Shown piece after piece: positions 18,814 through 27,847 of a stretch of 64,000 bases of DNA (the stretch's first letter is position 1; each line of letters begins with the position of its first letter). The notes beneath the pieces are model-generated. The model was not told the origin of the DNA. It ran no database searches and saw only the letters and a list, made by a program, of their open reading frames with translations. The position numbers and the translations under genes were made by a program. Source of the stretch: Cyclobacterium qasimii M12-11B (GTDB lineage Bacteria > Bacteroidota > Bacteroidia > Cytophagales > Cyclobacteriaceae); NCBI RefSeq assembly GCF_000427295.1, contig NZ_ATNM01000116.1:38843-102842 (forward strand), written 5' to 3'.

Positions 18814-20661
18814 TTAAAATTTAAGGTGGATGCCAGTCATGAAATTTACGCCTGGCATTGGGAAGCCATTTTCGAGTTGATAGGCTTCGTCCAAGAGGTT
18901 TTTCCCTGAAATATAGGCGCTGATTTTTGGATTTATCTGGTACATGCCTTTGAGATTTAGCAAGGCATAATTTTCATTTTCTGCACTTTCCTGTAGGCTG
19001 TTTCGGAGACCACCAATAAGCTGGAAGAAAGGAGAAATAGTGAATTTGTTTATCGAGAAATCCCCCTGAAAGTTCAAGTTATGTGTCGGGGCAAACAGCA
19101 CATTTTCACTGGCATTCACATAAGCGTAGTTGAGTACGAACTGCCATAATTCTGAAGACCTAAATCGGATTTGGCTTTCAATGCCATTGTTGGAAAAGCT
19201 ACCCGTATTTCTCCCTATAGGAGGGGTATTGATGGGATTAACTTGTATCAGGTTGTCTCCTTTGGCCAGGAAAGCCATGACCTCAATTTCCAACTTTCGA
19301 TCCATAAACAAGGCTTGAAAGCCTGCTTCGTGGTTCCATAGCTCTTCCGGTTGTAGCATTTCATTTGAGGTGGGAAATAAGAAAAGATCCACAACGGATG
19401 GACTTCTAAAAGCTTTTGAAGAGGAAGCTTTAAAGGTAACATTCTTAGCGGCCTGAAAGGCCAGTCCAAAACCTGGCAGCACTTTTCCTCCATACTGGGA
19501 ATTCTGTACTTTACGCACACCCGCATTCAAACTCAAACGCTCGCCCAGATCTTGCTGCACTTGAATATACAGGTCTGTTTCATTGATCAGATGCTGCTCT
19601 CCCAAACCGGTACGGGCTGGAGGAGGTAGTGTTTCATTAAAAGCCTTCCCACCAAAACGCTTATAGTCTATTCCTACCGTAATCACTTGTTTGGGAAGTA
19701 GACTGATATTTTGGAAAAAGGTTAGGCCTTGGTTTTGATCTTTGGAGGAAAATCCTGTCTGAAATTCATGGGTTCCAAAATTATGAAACAGCAGTAATGC
19801 CCCGGAAACATTTTCCCAATCATTTGTCAGGGAAACAGCAGCTCTTCCCCTTAAGTATTCCCGTCGGTCTTCTTCCTGTGGTGCATCAGTAGACCCTGGT
19901 TGATAATAGATGGCATCAGAAAATTGTACGTCTCCGGAAAGAGCCAGGGAAGGGGAGAAGGTATAGCCCAATTTTAAATAAGCAGAGGTATTGTCGAAAC
20001 TGTCATCGGCATCGGCTCGAAAACCATTTGTGCTATTTTTGTTTAGGGAGAGCATGGAATGAAATTTGTCTTGCTTATATGCGGCATTAACAGTTCCCTG
20101 AAAGGTCCCGAAAGACCCATAGCCCATGTTTGCAGCTCCCTGCCAGCCTTCTTTGGTAGCTTTTCGGGTGATGAGGTTGATGGCGCCGCCCATGGCATTG
20201 GAGCCATAGAGTATGGATGCTGCACCGCGTTGAACTTCCACCCGCTCTATATCGGATGCATTGTAGGCATCTGCAATTGGATGGGCAAAAATCCCCATGT
20301 ATTGAGGTTGACCGTCAATCAATACCAGTACCCTATTATTGGGCGTTCCACTAATACCTCGAATACTGATGTTTCCACCTGATCCGGGACCCACACCATA
20401 GCCTGTCAGACTTCTGTCGTTCAGAAAAAAACCGGGTACTTGATAAGCGATAAGTGGCAATATATTAAGTTCACCTGACCGAGCGATAGTTTCCCTTGAA
20501 ATGGTGGATATTGAAGCGGCTACTTTTCTTTTTTGCCGTTCAATCCTTGTTCCGGTTACCACTGCTTCTTCCAGGGAGATTACCAGGCTGTCGTTTTCCT
20601 GCGCCATCAGCGATGTGGTGCAACAAATAAATAGAAGCCCTATAATGCAACTAATTTTCAT
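18814..20661 (-). CDS. TonB-dependent outer-membrane receptor (non-SusC)
   Basis: About 615 residues from the ATG at 20661. That start is chosen because it gives a clean signal peptide (MKISCIIGLLFICCTTSLMAQ); a longer frame to 20730 is open but adds no signal. The plug is clear (LEEAVVTGTRIERQKRKVAAS, GGNISIRGISGTPNNRVLVLIDGQ, IERVEVQRGAASILYGSNAMGGAINLIT) and is followed by a barrel ending in FMTGIHLKF. There is no regulatory-like or STN domain, as in BtuB or siderophore receptors. The start overlaps the end of the phosphoribosyltransferase by 11 bases, so the two are translationally coupled. The ligand is unknown. Confidence 0.9.
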   Translation of the reverse strand: MKISCIIGLLFICCTTSLMAQENDSLVISLEEAVVTGTRIERQKRKVAASISTISRETIARSGELNILPLIAYQVPGFFLNDRSLTGYGVGPGSGGNISIRGISGTPNNRVLVLIDGQPQYMGIFAHPIADAYNASDIERVEVQRGAASILYGSNAMGGAINLITRKATKEGWQGAANMGYGSFGTFQGTVNAAYKQDKFHSMLSLNKNSTNGFRADADDSFDNTSAYLKLGYTFSPSLALSGDVQFSDAIYYQPGSTDAPQEEDRREYLRGRAAVSLTNDWENVSGALLLFHNFGTHEFQTGFSSKDQNQGLTFFQNISLLPKQVITVGIDYKRFGGKAFNETLPPPARTGLGEQHLINETDLYIQVQQDLGERLSLNAGVRKVQNSQYGGKVLPGFGLAFQAAKNVTFKASSSKAFRSPSVVDLFLFPTSNEMLQPEELWNHEAGFQALFMDRKLEIEVMAFLAKGDNLIQVNPINTPPIGRNTGSFSNNGIESQIRFRSSELWQFVLNYAYVNASENVLFAPTHNLNFQGDFSINKFTISPFFQLIGGLRNSLQESAENENYALLNLKGMYQINPKISAYISGKNLLDEAYQLENGFPMPGVNFMTGIHLKF

Positions 20662-21088
20662 AGGTGAGGGATTTAGCGGCAGGGTTCCATGGCCAGTGTA
20701 CACAGGTCTTAATGTCTGGAAAAAGGACAAAATCAGCCTTTCCTTTTAAGACAAAAGTATTGACCTCATAATCCTTCAATGTTTTTTTCAAGAGTGCTAC
20801 GGTCTTTCCGGAAACAGCTACATCATCCACCAGGAGTATACGACTGCCTTTTGGGAAGGAAGCAGGAAACACATCTAAAAATTCCGGTGATTCTCGAATG
20901 GGTTGATTGCTGTCATCTCTATAGTTGACAGCCGCAATAAAAAGGGGGAGATCAAGTTGATGAGCCACCAGGCTGGCAGGAACAATTCCACCTCTGCCTA
21001 TCCCAACGACGATATCGGTTGTAGGGAAGGCGAACCTGGCCAATGCTTTACTTATCTTAACAAAAGAAACGGGTACTTTTGTATCCAT
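20651..21088 (-). CDS. Type I phosphoribosyltransferase
   Basis: A 145-residue PRTase-fold protein. It has VVGIGRGGIVPASLVAHQL at the N-terminal loop and the PRPP-binding signature ILLVDDVAVSGKT. It is closest in look to xanthine/guanine or hypoxanthine phosphoribosyltransferases, which trap a base as its nucleotide. Such a cytoplasmic salvage enzyme placed between a small carrier protein and a TonB receptor suggests the operon imports a base-like compound. That is an inference; the base specificity cannot be read. Confidence 0.82.
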   Translation of the reverse strand: MDTKVPVSFVKISKALARFAFPTTDIVVGIGRGGIVPASLVAHQLDLPLFIAAVNYRDDSNQPIRESPEFLDVFPASFPKGSRILLVDDVAVSGKTVALLKKTLKDYEVNTFVLKGKADFVLFPDIKTCVHWPWNPAAKSLTYEN

Positions 21089-21146
21089 GCTTGTTTGATT
21101 TTAGCCACAGGTATTATCTCAGGCCTTTGGGTTTAATAAATGCTTT

Positions 21147-21677
21147 TTAATCCGCGCCTTCTTGACTTGGGAGGTATTTTAAACTTAAAATATTGATCAC
21201 CAATAAAATCAAGATACCAGTAGCCGCATTATTTAGTGAAGTGCTGAAAAATTGATAAGGGGCAACTTCAATCAGCGGTATGAAAATCAAAAAAGCGGAT
21301 GAGATTGTTTTGGCACCCAAATAGGCTAAAGGAGCAGCAAACCATTTTATGGTATTCGGAAGCAGAAGTGCATAAGCCAGAAAGGTAAAAGTGACCAGTT
21401 CTATTGTAAGAATCCCCATTAATCCCCATTGAGGATTGCCGGTGATAAGGAAGTTTAATGGTGGTGCCAAAGCGGCTACAATAAGTGCTACAGGAAGGCG
21501 GTAAGCTACTAAAGCCACAAATGGAATATAGAACATGGGCAATAAATACGCGCCAACTGGAACACCATTAATAGGAGGGGCAAGGTGCACAAGGATTGGG
21601 AATACAATGGCGATAGGCAATACCCAGCCAGCTGTTTTCAATGTAGACCTGTGGTCAGTTTTTAGGGTTATTTGCAT
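21147..21677 (-). CDS. Small polytopic membrane protein, ECF-transporter S-component-like
   Basis: A 176-residue protein with five to six hydrophobic segments (VLPIAIVFPILVHLAPP, AYLLPMFYIPFVALVAYRL, ALIVAALAPPLNFLI, GILTIELVTFTFLAYALLL, ISSAFLIFIPLI, ATGILILLVINILSL). Size and layout fit substrate-binding S components of energy-coupling-factor transporters, but no signature proves it. It is the first gene of the operon with the phosphoribosyltransferase, TonB receptor and aldo/keto reductase, so it is a plausible inner-membrane carrier for the same compound. Confidence 0.6.
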   Translation of the reverse strand: MQITLKTDHRSTLKTAGWVLPIAIVFPILVHLAPPINGVPVGAYLLPMFYIPFVALVAYRLPVALIVAALAPPLNFLITGNPQWGLMGILTIELVTFTFLAYALLLPNTIKWFAAPLAYLGAKTISSAFLIFIPLIEVAPYQFFSTSLNNAATGILILLVINILSLKYLPSQEGAD

Positions 21678-22105
21678 GGTTTCTCAGGGATTTAGTACGA
21701 GCCATAAATAAGCAACAATTGAATTTGAAGTAATCAAAAGTTACTTTTTTTATTCTGTTGATATATATGTTTTAAATTAATGAATTCTTTTTTATTCTCC
21801 AATACTGAAGCATTAATTACTGTATAATTACAATAATACATGTAAAATTAATGGTTGGAATTTAGGTCAGCTTCAGCTAGTGAATGTTGTAGTTCATCAA
21901 TCCGTATTGGGAGACTGAGTGGTATTTCCTGTGGTTGGGGCCTGAGCCTGTCGAAGGTCGGTGTCTGAGCTTGTCGAAGACAGACAGCAGGATTGCCCAT
22001 TTTATAATTGCTTTGCCTCTAAGAAAAAAATAACTATCAGACTTAGAGCTAAGTGTGGTGGTAAGACAGGTTAGTCCCTTTTAAAACCAAAGAAAAACCA
22101 TACTT
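21678..22105. other. Divergent intergenic region with dispersed repeat
   Basis: About 430 bases between the minus-strand uptake operon and the plus-strand CNGKC gene. It holds two back-to-back copies of a CTGAGCCTGTCGAAG-like unit at 21941-21985 and a promoter box at its right end. No gene and no recognisable riboswitch. Confidence 0.5.
21941..21985 (+). repeat. Dispersed repeat (TGAGCCTGTCGAAG type), two units
   Basis: CCTGAGCCTGTCGAAG is followed at once by GTCTGAGCTTGTCGAAG. The inverse form occurs at 17299-17345. This unit is a common intergenic repeat in Bacteroidota. Confidence 0.55.
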
Positions 22106-22108
22106 TTG
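22101..22108 (+). promoter_or_regulatory. -7 box before the CNGKC gene
   Basis: TACTTTTG matches TAnnTTTG exactly; the -33 region is weak (CTTT). If used, transcription would begin near 22115, after the TTG at 22106, so translation would have to begin at TTG 22130 or ATG 22154. Confidence 0.5.
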
Positions 22109-22516
22109 CAAAAAAAAACAACAACCTACTTGAATAAAGCGGTTTCCATATTGATGATAGCTGTAATGCTGCTTCCTGGTTTTACGAAAATTGGGATTCT
22201 GATCGATTTTAAAATCAACCAGGATTTTATAGCGGAAGTATTGTGTATCAATAAGGATGAACCGATGACAATGTGTAATGGTAAATGTTTCCTTTCTGAA
22301 CAACTTAAAAAGGCTGAAGAAAAGGAAGAGAAACAAGCTCCTGGAAGTAAGGACGATCGGATGAGTATCGTCTATTATCAATCCAAACGACTTTTCAATT
22401 TTTTAAGTTTTAACGACAAATACTTCAGTAAATTAAAAGGAGGCTACCAAAATAAATTTTTCAAAGCTTCTTTTGTAACTGATATTTATAAACCACCAAA
22501 GCTCAATTTGATTTAA
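22106..22516 (+). CDS. Small membrane-anchored protein with CNGKC motif
   Basis: Up to 136 residues with one N-terminal hydrophobic segment (AVSILMIAVMLLPGF). A Cys motif follows (LCINKDEPMTMCNGKCFLSEQLKKAEE), then a charged stretch. The start is uncertain: TTG 22106, TTG 22130 or ATG 22154 all keep the frame. Similar small proteins with MCxGKC occur in Bacteroidota next to TonB receptors. It lies about 120 bases before such a receptor and is followed by a PepSY membrane protein, so a role in metal (iron or copper) handling is likely, by context only. Confidence 0.65.
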   Translation: MQKKTTTYLNKAVSILMIAVMLLPGFTKIGILIDFKINQDFIAEVLCINKDEPMTMCNGKCFLSEQLKKAEEKEEKQAPGSKDDRMSIVYYQSKRLFNFLSFNDKYFSKLKGGYQNKFFKASFVTDIYKPPKLNLI

Positions 22517-22634
22517 TGATTTTGATTGGTTAAGTCCCTTCAGAATGATAAGATCCCTGTTTTTTTCAGGGTGTTTTGGGGACTGCTATGTGTCTTCCCC
22601 CTTTTCATTAATTCAAAATTTTTAAAGAATCAAA

Positions 22635-24977
22635 ATGAGTTTTAAAAACATCATGCTGGCATGCTTATGCCTGTTTTCGGTAAATATTTTTGCCCAAACT
22701 ATAACCGTCAAAGGAAAAATATACGATAGTGAGACCAAGGAGCCTGTAATTGGAGCAATTGTTCAATCGCTTTCTTCCGCTAATACTGGAACCATTTCTA
22801 CCTTCAGTGGTGAATTTACTTTGTCAGAGATTTCAGCCAATGACTCTTTAAGTATCCAACTTCTTGGTTACATGAGGGTAGTGATACCTGCTTCAGAGCA
22901 GGCAATTGTGGCGTTAATACCAAATCCTCAGGATTTACAGTCTGTTGTGGTGACTGCCAATCGCGAAGCTGGGTTAAGGACAGAAAATCCGATTGCCATT
23001 TCAAAATTATCTCCGACCTTGATAAATGAAACAAAGGCGACCCAGGTCTTTGAAATCATCAATAAGACACCAGGTGTGATCATGCCTAGCTATAACAATG
23101 AGGAGCATGGGATGTCTATCCGTCAGCCAATGGGTACAAGTGCCTATTATTTATACATGGAAGATGGTGTACCATTGAGGCCACTAGGAGTCTTTAATCA
23201 CAATGCCTTGTTGGAGGTCAATCAGTTTGCTATTAGTAATATAGAAGTGGTAAAAGGCCCTGTTTCTTCTATTTACGGTCCCGAAGCCGTAGGGGGTGCC
23301 ATTAATTTCATTACGCAAAGACCTACAATTTTGCCTACGGCCAGAATAGGCATTCAGGCCGATAATTGGGGACATCGAAGAATTCAATTTGGTGCAGGTG
23401 GTAAAATCAATAAGTTCGGCTTTTATTTAGGTGGACTTAGCAGTAAACAAACCAATTCCTGGTTAGAAAGTTCTGATTATGATAAAACCTCAATAAATGC
23501 TCGATTAGAGTATGACTTTACCGATAAAACAAGATTAATCGGAACGTTTATCTATGGTGATTACTATTCCCAAAGCCCGGGAAGGGTAGACAGTGTACAG
23601 TTCTTTACCCGAGATTATAAAAGCAGTACTGATTTCACCTATCGGAAATCCAATGCCTACCGTTCCCGTCTGACTTTGGAACACGATTGGAACAATGAGG
23701 CCAAATCTTTTATCACGCTTTTTCAACGAAACAATAAACTTGGGCAAAATCCTTCCTATCGTATTCAATGGTTAGCAAGTAACCCTTCAGTTGCCACAGG
23801 ACAAATAAATTCCAGTGATTTTACCAGCCTTGGAGCCATTGCCCAGCACAGTCAAAAATTTAATTTTCTGGATGCCAAACTAATTGTAGGAAGTACGCTC
23901 GATCTTTCCAAAAATGAATTTTGGGCTTATACCATCGATTTAAATGCAATATTAGACCCTACAGGTCAGTATGTTGAAAAATACACCCTTGAACAAGAAC
24001 GCCCGGATTTACCTATTTCAGACTTCCATGGAGACATCACGAATTTCGCGAGTTATTTCCAGTATGACCTTCAGCCCTTAGAAAAGTTGCGTCTTTCCCT
24101 GGGTGGCCGGTATGACCTAATGCGTTTCGATTATGTCAACGTTATTAATGCTACTTCGGGAGACATTACCTATAAAAGATTCACGCCTAAAGTTGGAGCC
24201 ACTTATGACTTAGGCAATGACAAGGGTCTGTATGCAAATTATTCTCAAGGGTTTTCACCTCCATCATTAACGGCGATCTTTAGACCAGTGCCCAATACCA
24301 CTCCCGTTGAATTTTACACCAACTTAAACCCTGCCTACTTCAATAGCTATGAAGTTGGAGGTTGGGCAGCCTTTCTGGAAAGTAAAGTATATGTAGACAT
24401 TGCCATTTATCAGATGAATGGGAGAAATGAAATTTTAAGTATTCGCCAGCCGAATGGTTCTACAGATTTTCAATCTGCCGGAGAAACACTCCATAGAGGG
24501 ATTGAATTTGGATTAAGTTCCAAACCCTCTCCTGAATACAAGTTTAGAATTGGGGGGACAACAGCATTGCACCGATTTGAAGATTTTCAGGTAAGTGATA
24601 TCACTACAGACGAATTACAAAATCTGGGAGGTTATGAAATGCCTTCTGCACCTCGATGGACCTGGAATGCTGAGTTCAGTTATTATCCCAAATGGTTTCC
24701 CAATTTCAGGACCTCTTTTGAATGGCAATACCTTGGCAGTTGGTATTTAAATCAGGTCAATACCGTGAAGTATGATGGCTATGATTTATTCAACTTTAGA
24801 ATGGGCTATCAATGGAAGGGCATGGAAGTATATACGAATGTGTTGAATTTGACCAACAAGCTATACGCCAATTCAGCAAGGTCGGGTAATAATCCAACCG
24901 ACCGAATTGAGTACAATCCTGGAGCACCACGAATATTTGTATTTGGAGTTCAATACAATTTTGTGGGCAAAAAATAA
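22635..24977 (+). CDS. TonB-dependent receptor with carboxypeptidase-like N-terminal domain
   Basis: A 780-residue receptor with signal peptide (CLFSVNIFAQ). A CarboxypepD-reg-like domain follows (KGKIYDSETKEPVIGAIVQS), then the plug (SVVVTANREAGLRTENP, SIRQPMGTSAYYLYMEDGVPLRPLG, IEVVKGPVSSIYGPEAVGGAINFIT) and a barrel ending RIFVFGVQYNFVGKK. It lacks the SusC signature and stands without a SusD, so it fits import of a metal chelate, haem or similar. Its partners are the CNGKC protein upstream and the PepSY membrane protein 117 bases downstream. Confidence 0.9.
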   Translation: MSFKNIMLACLCLFSVNIFAQTITVKGKIYDSETKEPVIGAIVQSLSSANTGTISTFSGEFTLSEISANDSLSIQLLGYMRVVIPASEQAIVALIPNPQDLQSVVVTANREAGLRTENPIAISKLSPTLINETKATQVFEIINKTPGVIMPSYNNEEHGMSIRQPMGTSAYYLYMEDGVPLRPLGVFNHNALLEVNQFAISNIEVVKGPVSSIYGPEAVGGAINFITQRPTILPTARIGIQADNWGHRRIQFGAGGKINKFGFYLGGLSSKQTNSWLESSDYDKTSINARLEYDFTDKTRLIGTFIYGDYYSQSPGRVDSVQFFTRDYKSSTDFTYRKSNAYRSRLTLEHDWNNEAKSFITLFQRNNKLGQNPSYRIQWLASNPSVATGQINSSDFTSLGAIAQHSQKFNFLDAKLIVGSTLDLSKNEFWAYTIDLNAILDPTGQYVEKYTLEQERPDLPISDFHGDITNFASYFQYDLQPLEKLRLSLGGRYDLMRFDYVNVINATSGDITYKRFTPKVGATYDLGNDKGLYANYSQGFSPPSLTAIFRPVPNTTPVEFYTNLNPAYFNSYEVGGWAAFLESKVYVDIAIYQMNGRNEILSIRQPNGSTDFQSAGETLHRGIEFGLSSKPSPEYKFRIGGTTALHRFEDFQVSDITTDELQNLGGYEMPSAPRWTWNAEFSYYPKWFPNFRTSFEWQYLGSWYLNQVNTVKYDGYDLFNFRMGYQWKGMEVYTNVLNLTNKLYANSARSGNNPTDRIEYNPGAPRIFVFGVQYNFVGKK

Positions 24978-25094
24978 TTTCTGTTTTTCAAATGCTTGTC
25001 TTCAAAATGGACAAGCGTTTGTTTTTAAAGCCCAGATAGAAAATGGAAAACCCAATAGATTGTTACACCATCTTTCAGGTGAAAAGACTTCAAA

Positions 25095-26348
25095 ATGAAA
25101 AAGACAATTAATCAAAATATATTTCCCTGGATATGGAAATGGCATTTTATAGGAGGCATAATTTCAGCTCCGGTAATCATCATTCTGGCCATTACTGGAA
25201 TACTATACCTGTTCAGGGATTCCTATGAAGCATCTCAAATTCAAAGGCTTTCCCAGGTAGAAGAAATGGCTGGGGATAAAATGACTTATCAGCAGCAATG
25301 GGAACTGGTGAAAAAGGAATGGGAGAAAGTGCCCACAGCAGTTGCTTTGCCTGGATCCGAAAGTGAGGGTACCGAGTTCATTTCAGGGAAATTCTCTCAA
25401 AAATCTAGTTTATATATCGATCCTTATGCCAAAAAGGTGAATGGGATAGTTAATGTGAAGGAAACCGACATGCAAAAAGTCCGGAAATTGCACGGAGAAC
25501 TTTTGTTGGGAAGATATGGAGCGAAGGTGGTAGAGTTGGTGGCTTCTTGGATGGTTGTTTTAATAATAACCGGCCTTTATATTTTTTGGCCTCGCGGCAA
25601 AGGAATAAAGGGTTTTGTTACCATACGTACGAACCAAACTAAGCGGATCCTGTACCGGGATATCCATGCCTTGATAGGATTTTGGTTTTCAATTCTACTT
25701 ATCATTGTTTTGGCAGGTGGCTTACCGTGGACAGATGTGTTTGGCGCAGGGTTCAGGTGGGTGCAAGATAAAACAGAAACCGGTTACCCAGCGACCTGGG
25801 AAAGCAATACTGTAAAGTCTATTCCTGATGAAGGCACTATTTCTTTAGATGAAGTAATGGCCAAGGCAAAGGAGCTTTCGCTGGATGGCAGGACCCTTAT
25901 TGATCTTCCACAAAAGCCAACTGATGTGTTTAGTATTTATAACAGGACCGCCAATTTAAGCTTGATGAAAAAGTACCATTTGGACCAATATTCAGGTGAG
26001 GTTTTGGTAAGCCATGGCTGGGCGGATATTGGGATTTTGATCAAAGGAAGGTTATGGGTCATGGCATTTCATCAGGGACAATTTGGATTATGGAATTGGT
26101 ACTTAATGATATTCGTTGCCGCAGGCCTTCTTGTGCTTAGTGTAGCTGCTATAGTGGCCTATTTTTACAGGAAGCGTCCTGGGAGTTTAAGTGTGCCAGC
26201 AGTTCCTGATGGCTTTTCACCAAGTATAGCATTGTTAGTGATTGTTATGCTTTTAGGAGTCACACTACCATTATTTGGGTTGAGTGTGGTGTTGATATTT
26301 ATACTGAATAAATTGAAAGTCGAAAAAAAAATGTCTATGAATAACTAG
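25095..26348 (+). CDS. PepSY-associated transmembrane protein (PiuB-like)
   Basis: A 417-residue inner-membrane protein. The first helix follows WKWHFIGGIISAPVIIILAITGI. The HGELLLG motif near residue 136 precedes the next helix, and RDIHALIGFWFSILLIIVLAGG follows. A fourth helix pair lies near the C-terminus. Conserved His residues at helix ends are typical of the PepSY_TM family, whose members accompany siderophore or metal receptors and may reduce or release iron. It forms an operon with the upstream TonB receptor. The substrate metal is not shown by the sequence. Confidence 0.88.
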   Translation: MKKTINQNIFPWIWKWHFIGGIISAPVIIILAITGILYLFRDSYEASQIQRLSQVEEMAGDKMTYQQQWELVKKEWEKVPTAVALPGSESEGTEFISGKFSQKSSLYIDPYAKKVNGIVNVKETDMQKVRKLHGELLLGRYGAKVVELVASWMVVLIITGLYIFWPRGKGIKGFVTIRTNQTKRILYRDIHALIGFWFSILLIIVLAGGLPWTDVFGAGFRWVQDKTETGYPATWESNTVKSIPDEGTISLDEVMAKAKELSLDGRTLIDLPQKPTDVFSIYNRTANLSLMKKYHLDQYSGEVLVSHGWADIGILIKGRLWVMAFHQGQFGLWNWYLMIFVAAGLLVLSVAAIVAYFYRKRPGSLSVPAVPDGFSPSIALLVIVMLLGVTLPLFGLSVVLIFILNKLKVEKKMSMNN

Positions 26349-26370
26349 TTTAATAAAGATTTTTGTTCTT

Positions 26371-26394
26371 GTCCACGGGCGCTGACCCGTGGAC
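26371..26394. repeat. CCACGGG palindrome after the PepSY gene
   Basis: GTCCACGGG and CCCGTGGAC pair perfectly around CGCTGA, flanked by TTTTTGT and ACAAAAG that can also pair. There is no T-run right after it, so it looks more like a dispersed palindromic repeat than a strong terminator. The rest of the 26349-26785 gap has no gene. Confidence 0.5.
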
Positions 26395-26646
26395 TACAAA
26401 AGTATCACTTCTCCGGAGTTTTTATTACCGTTTGGATTAACGCAATGTAATAATAGAACCTTACTCGGCTGCGGTTCTAGTTATTCATTTGTTATTGTGC
26501 CTATAACCTTAGGCTATTTCATTTCCAACTTATTATAATAAGCTTTGTTTCCTGTGATTTGACATTAGAGCGTGGATGGCCAATTCTGTTGTTCCTTTTT
26601 TAATGCTATTTTGAATAGGTAAATATTGTTTGTTAATGCAACTATG

Positions 26647-26676
26647 TTGCATTAATATTTATTTTCACTACTTTTG
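26647..26676 (+). promoter_or_regulatory. Bacteroidota-type promoter for the CPYC flavoprotein
   Basis: TTG at 26647-26649, a 19-base spacer, then TACTTTTG at 26669-26676, a full match to the TTTG/TAnnTTTG layout apart from the first -33 base. It lies about 110 bases before the ATG at 26786. Confidence 0.6.
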
Positions 26677-26785
26677 TTCAAGGCATTAGGCAAAAAGGGG
26701 CAGGGAGAAGTTAAAAGGCTTTTGATAGGATAATTATTTCCATGATTTTATGTTTGCCCGGACTGCCATCACAAAATTCAAACAT

Positions 26786-27691
26786 ATGAAACCAACAACA
26801 GATTTTGAAGTAATCATCATAGGTGGTAGTTATTCAGGACTTTCCGCAGCGATGGCTTTGGGGCGTTCTCTTAGGAATACGTTAATTATAGATGCGGGAA
26901 AACCTTGCAACCGTCAAACACCGCATTCCCATAATTTTTTAACGCAGGATGGGAGTACTCCGCAGGAAATCACGGAAATTGCCAGAAAGCAGGTTGCCAA
27001 ATATGATACGGTGAAATTTTACCATGGAACGGCAATAGGTGGTAAGAAAGTTGAAGGAGGATTTGATATTAAGACGAGTGGAGGAGATATTTTTCATACA
27101 AAAAAACTAATACTTGCAACAGGAATAAAAGACCTAATGCCAAGTATAGAAGGTTTTACTGAATGCTGGGGCATATCAGTTGTGCATTGCCCTTATTGTC
27201 ATGGCTATGAGATAAGAAATAAAAAGACAGCCATAATGGCCAATGGGGACACAGCTATTCACCTTGCTTCTTTGGTCAATAACCTTAGCAAAGACATAAC
27301 TATACTTACTGAAGGTGAAAAAACATTTGAGGATCAACAGCTTCAAAAATTAAGTAAGCATGGCATTAAAATACTAGAAAAAGAGATTTCAGCAATTGAG
27401 CATGAAGCTGGATACATGAAAAACATTCACTTTAAGGATGGAAGCAGAGAGACATTTGAAGCTGCTTATGCCGCCATTCCATTTGAACAAAATGCTATAC
27501 CTGTTGAATTGGGCTGCAAACTCACAGAGAATGGATACATTGAAGTGGGTCCTATGGGAAAGACTTCCGTAGATGGGGTTTTAGCCTGTGGAGATAACAG
27601 TTATATGATGCGTTCAGTGGCCACGGCTGTTTACAGTGGAAATATGGCAGGTGCTGTTATCAATCATGAGCTAACTCAGGAAGGTTTTTAA
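26786..27691 (+). CDS. NAD(P)/FAD-dependent oxidoreductase, thioredoxin-reductase-like with CPYC
   Basis: About 301 residues from the ATG at 26786 (an in-frame ATG at 26750 would add 12 residues). The FAD-binding IIIGGSYSGLSAAMALGRS opens the protein, ATGIKDLMPS marks the mid-domain, and VLACGDN the C-terminal FAD site. The redox motif is CPYCHGYE instead of the CATC of thioredoxin reductase. CPxC variants occur in thioredoxin-reductase-like oxidases such as those closing disulfides in small molecules, so the physiological partner may not be thioredoxin. It has its own promoter and stands alone. Confidence 0.85.
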   Translation: MKPTTDFEVIIIGGSYSGLSAAMALGRSLRNTLIIDAGKPCNRQTPHSHNFLTQDGSTPQEITEIARKQVAKYDTVKFYHGTAIGGKKVEGGFDIKTSGGDIFHTKKLILATGIKDLMPSIEGFTECWGISVVHCPYCHGYEIRNKKTAIMANGDTAIHLASLVNNLSKDITILTEGEKTFEDQQLQKLSKHGIKILEKEISAIEHEAGYMKNIHFKDGSRETFEAAYAAIPFEQNAIPVELGCKLTENGYIEVGPMGKTSVDGVLACGDNSYMMRSVATAVYSGNMAGAVINHELTQEGF

Positions 27692-27801
27692 TAGGATAGG
27701 AAGACATTTATTGGTGATTTAAATGTTGAATTTCTTCTTCGGAAATCTGCATGTACTTATTATTTCCAGTTGGAATGCATGGCTGACCCAACCCAATATT
27801 A

Positions 27802-27847
27802 AAATGAAGGCCTTAAGGCTTGCCTTGTTTGTTCAAGACCTTCATTT
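27802..27847. terminator. Bidirectional terminator between flavoprotein and kinase 1
   Basis: AAATGAAGG (27802-27810) pairs with CCTTCATTT (27839-27847). The outer bases are T-rich on both strands. It overlaps the stop codon of the kinase and separates two convergent genes. Confidence 0.65.

Noticed and set aside
21678..21720. TPP riboswitch before the carrier gene (CCCTGAGAAACC)
   Set aside because: The CTGAGA lies only a few bases before the start codon and the second half of the TPP aptamer is absent.
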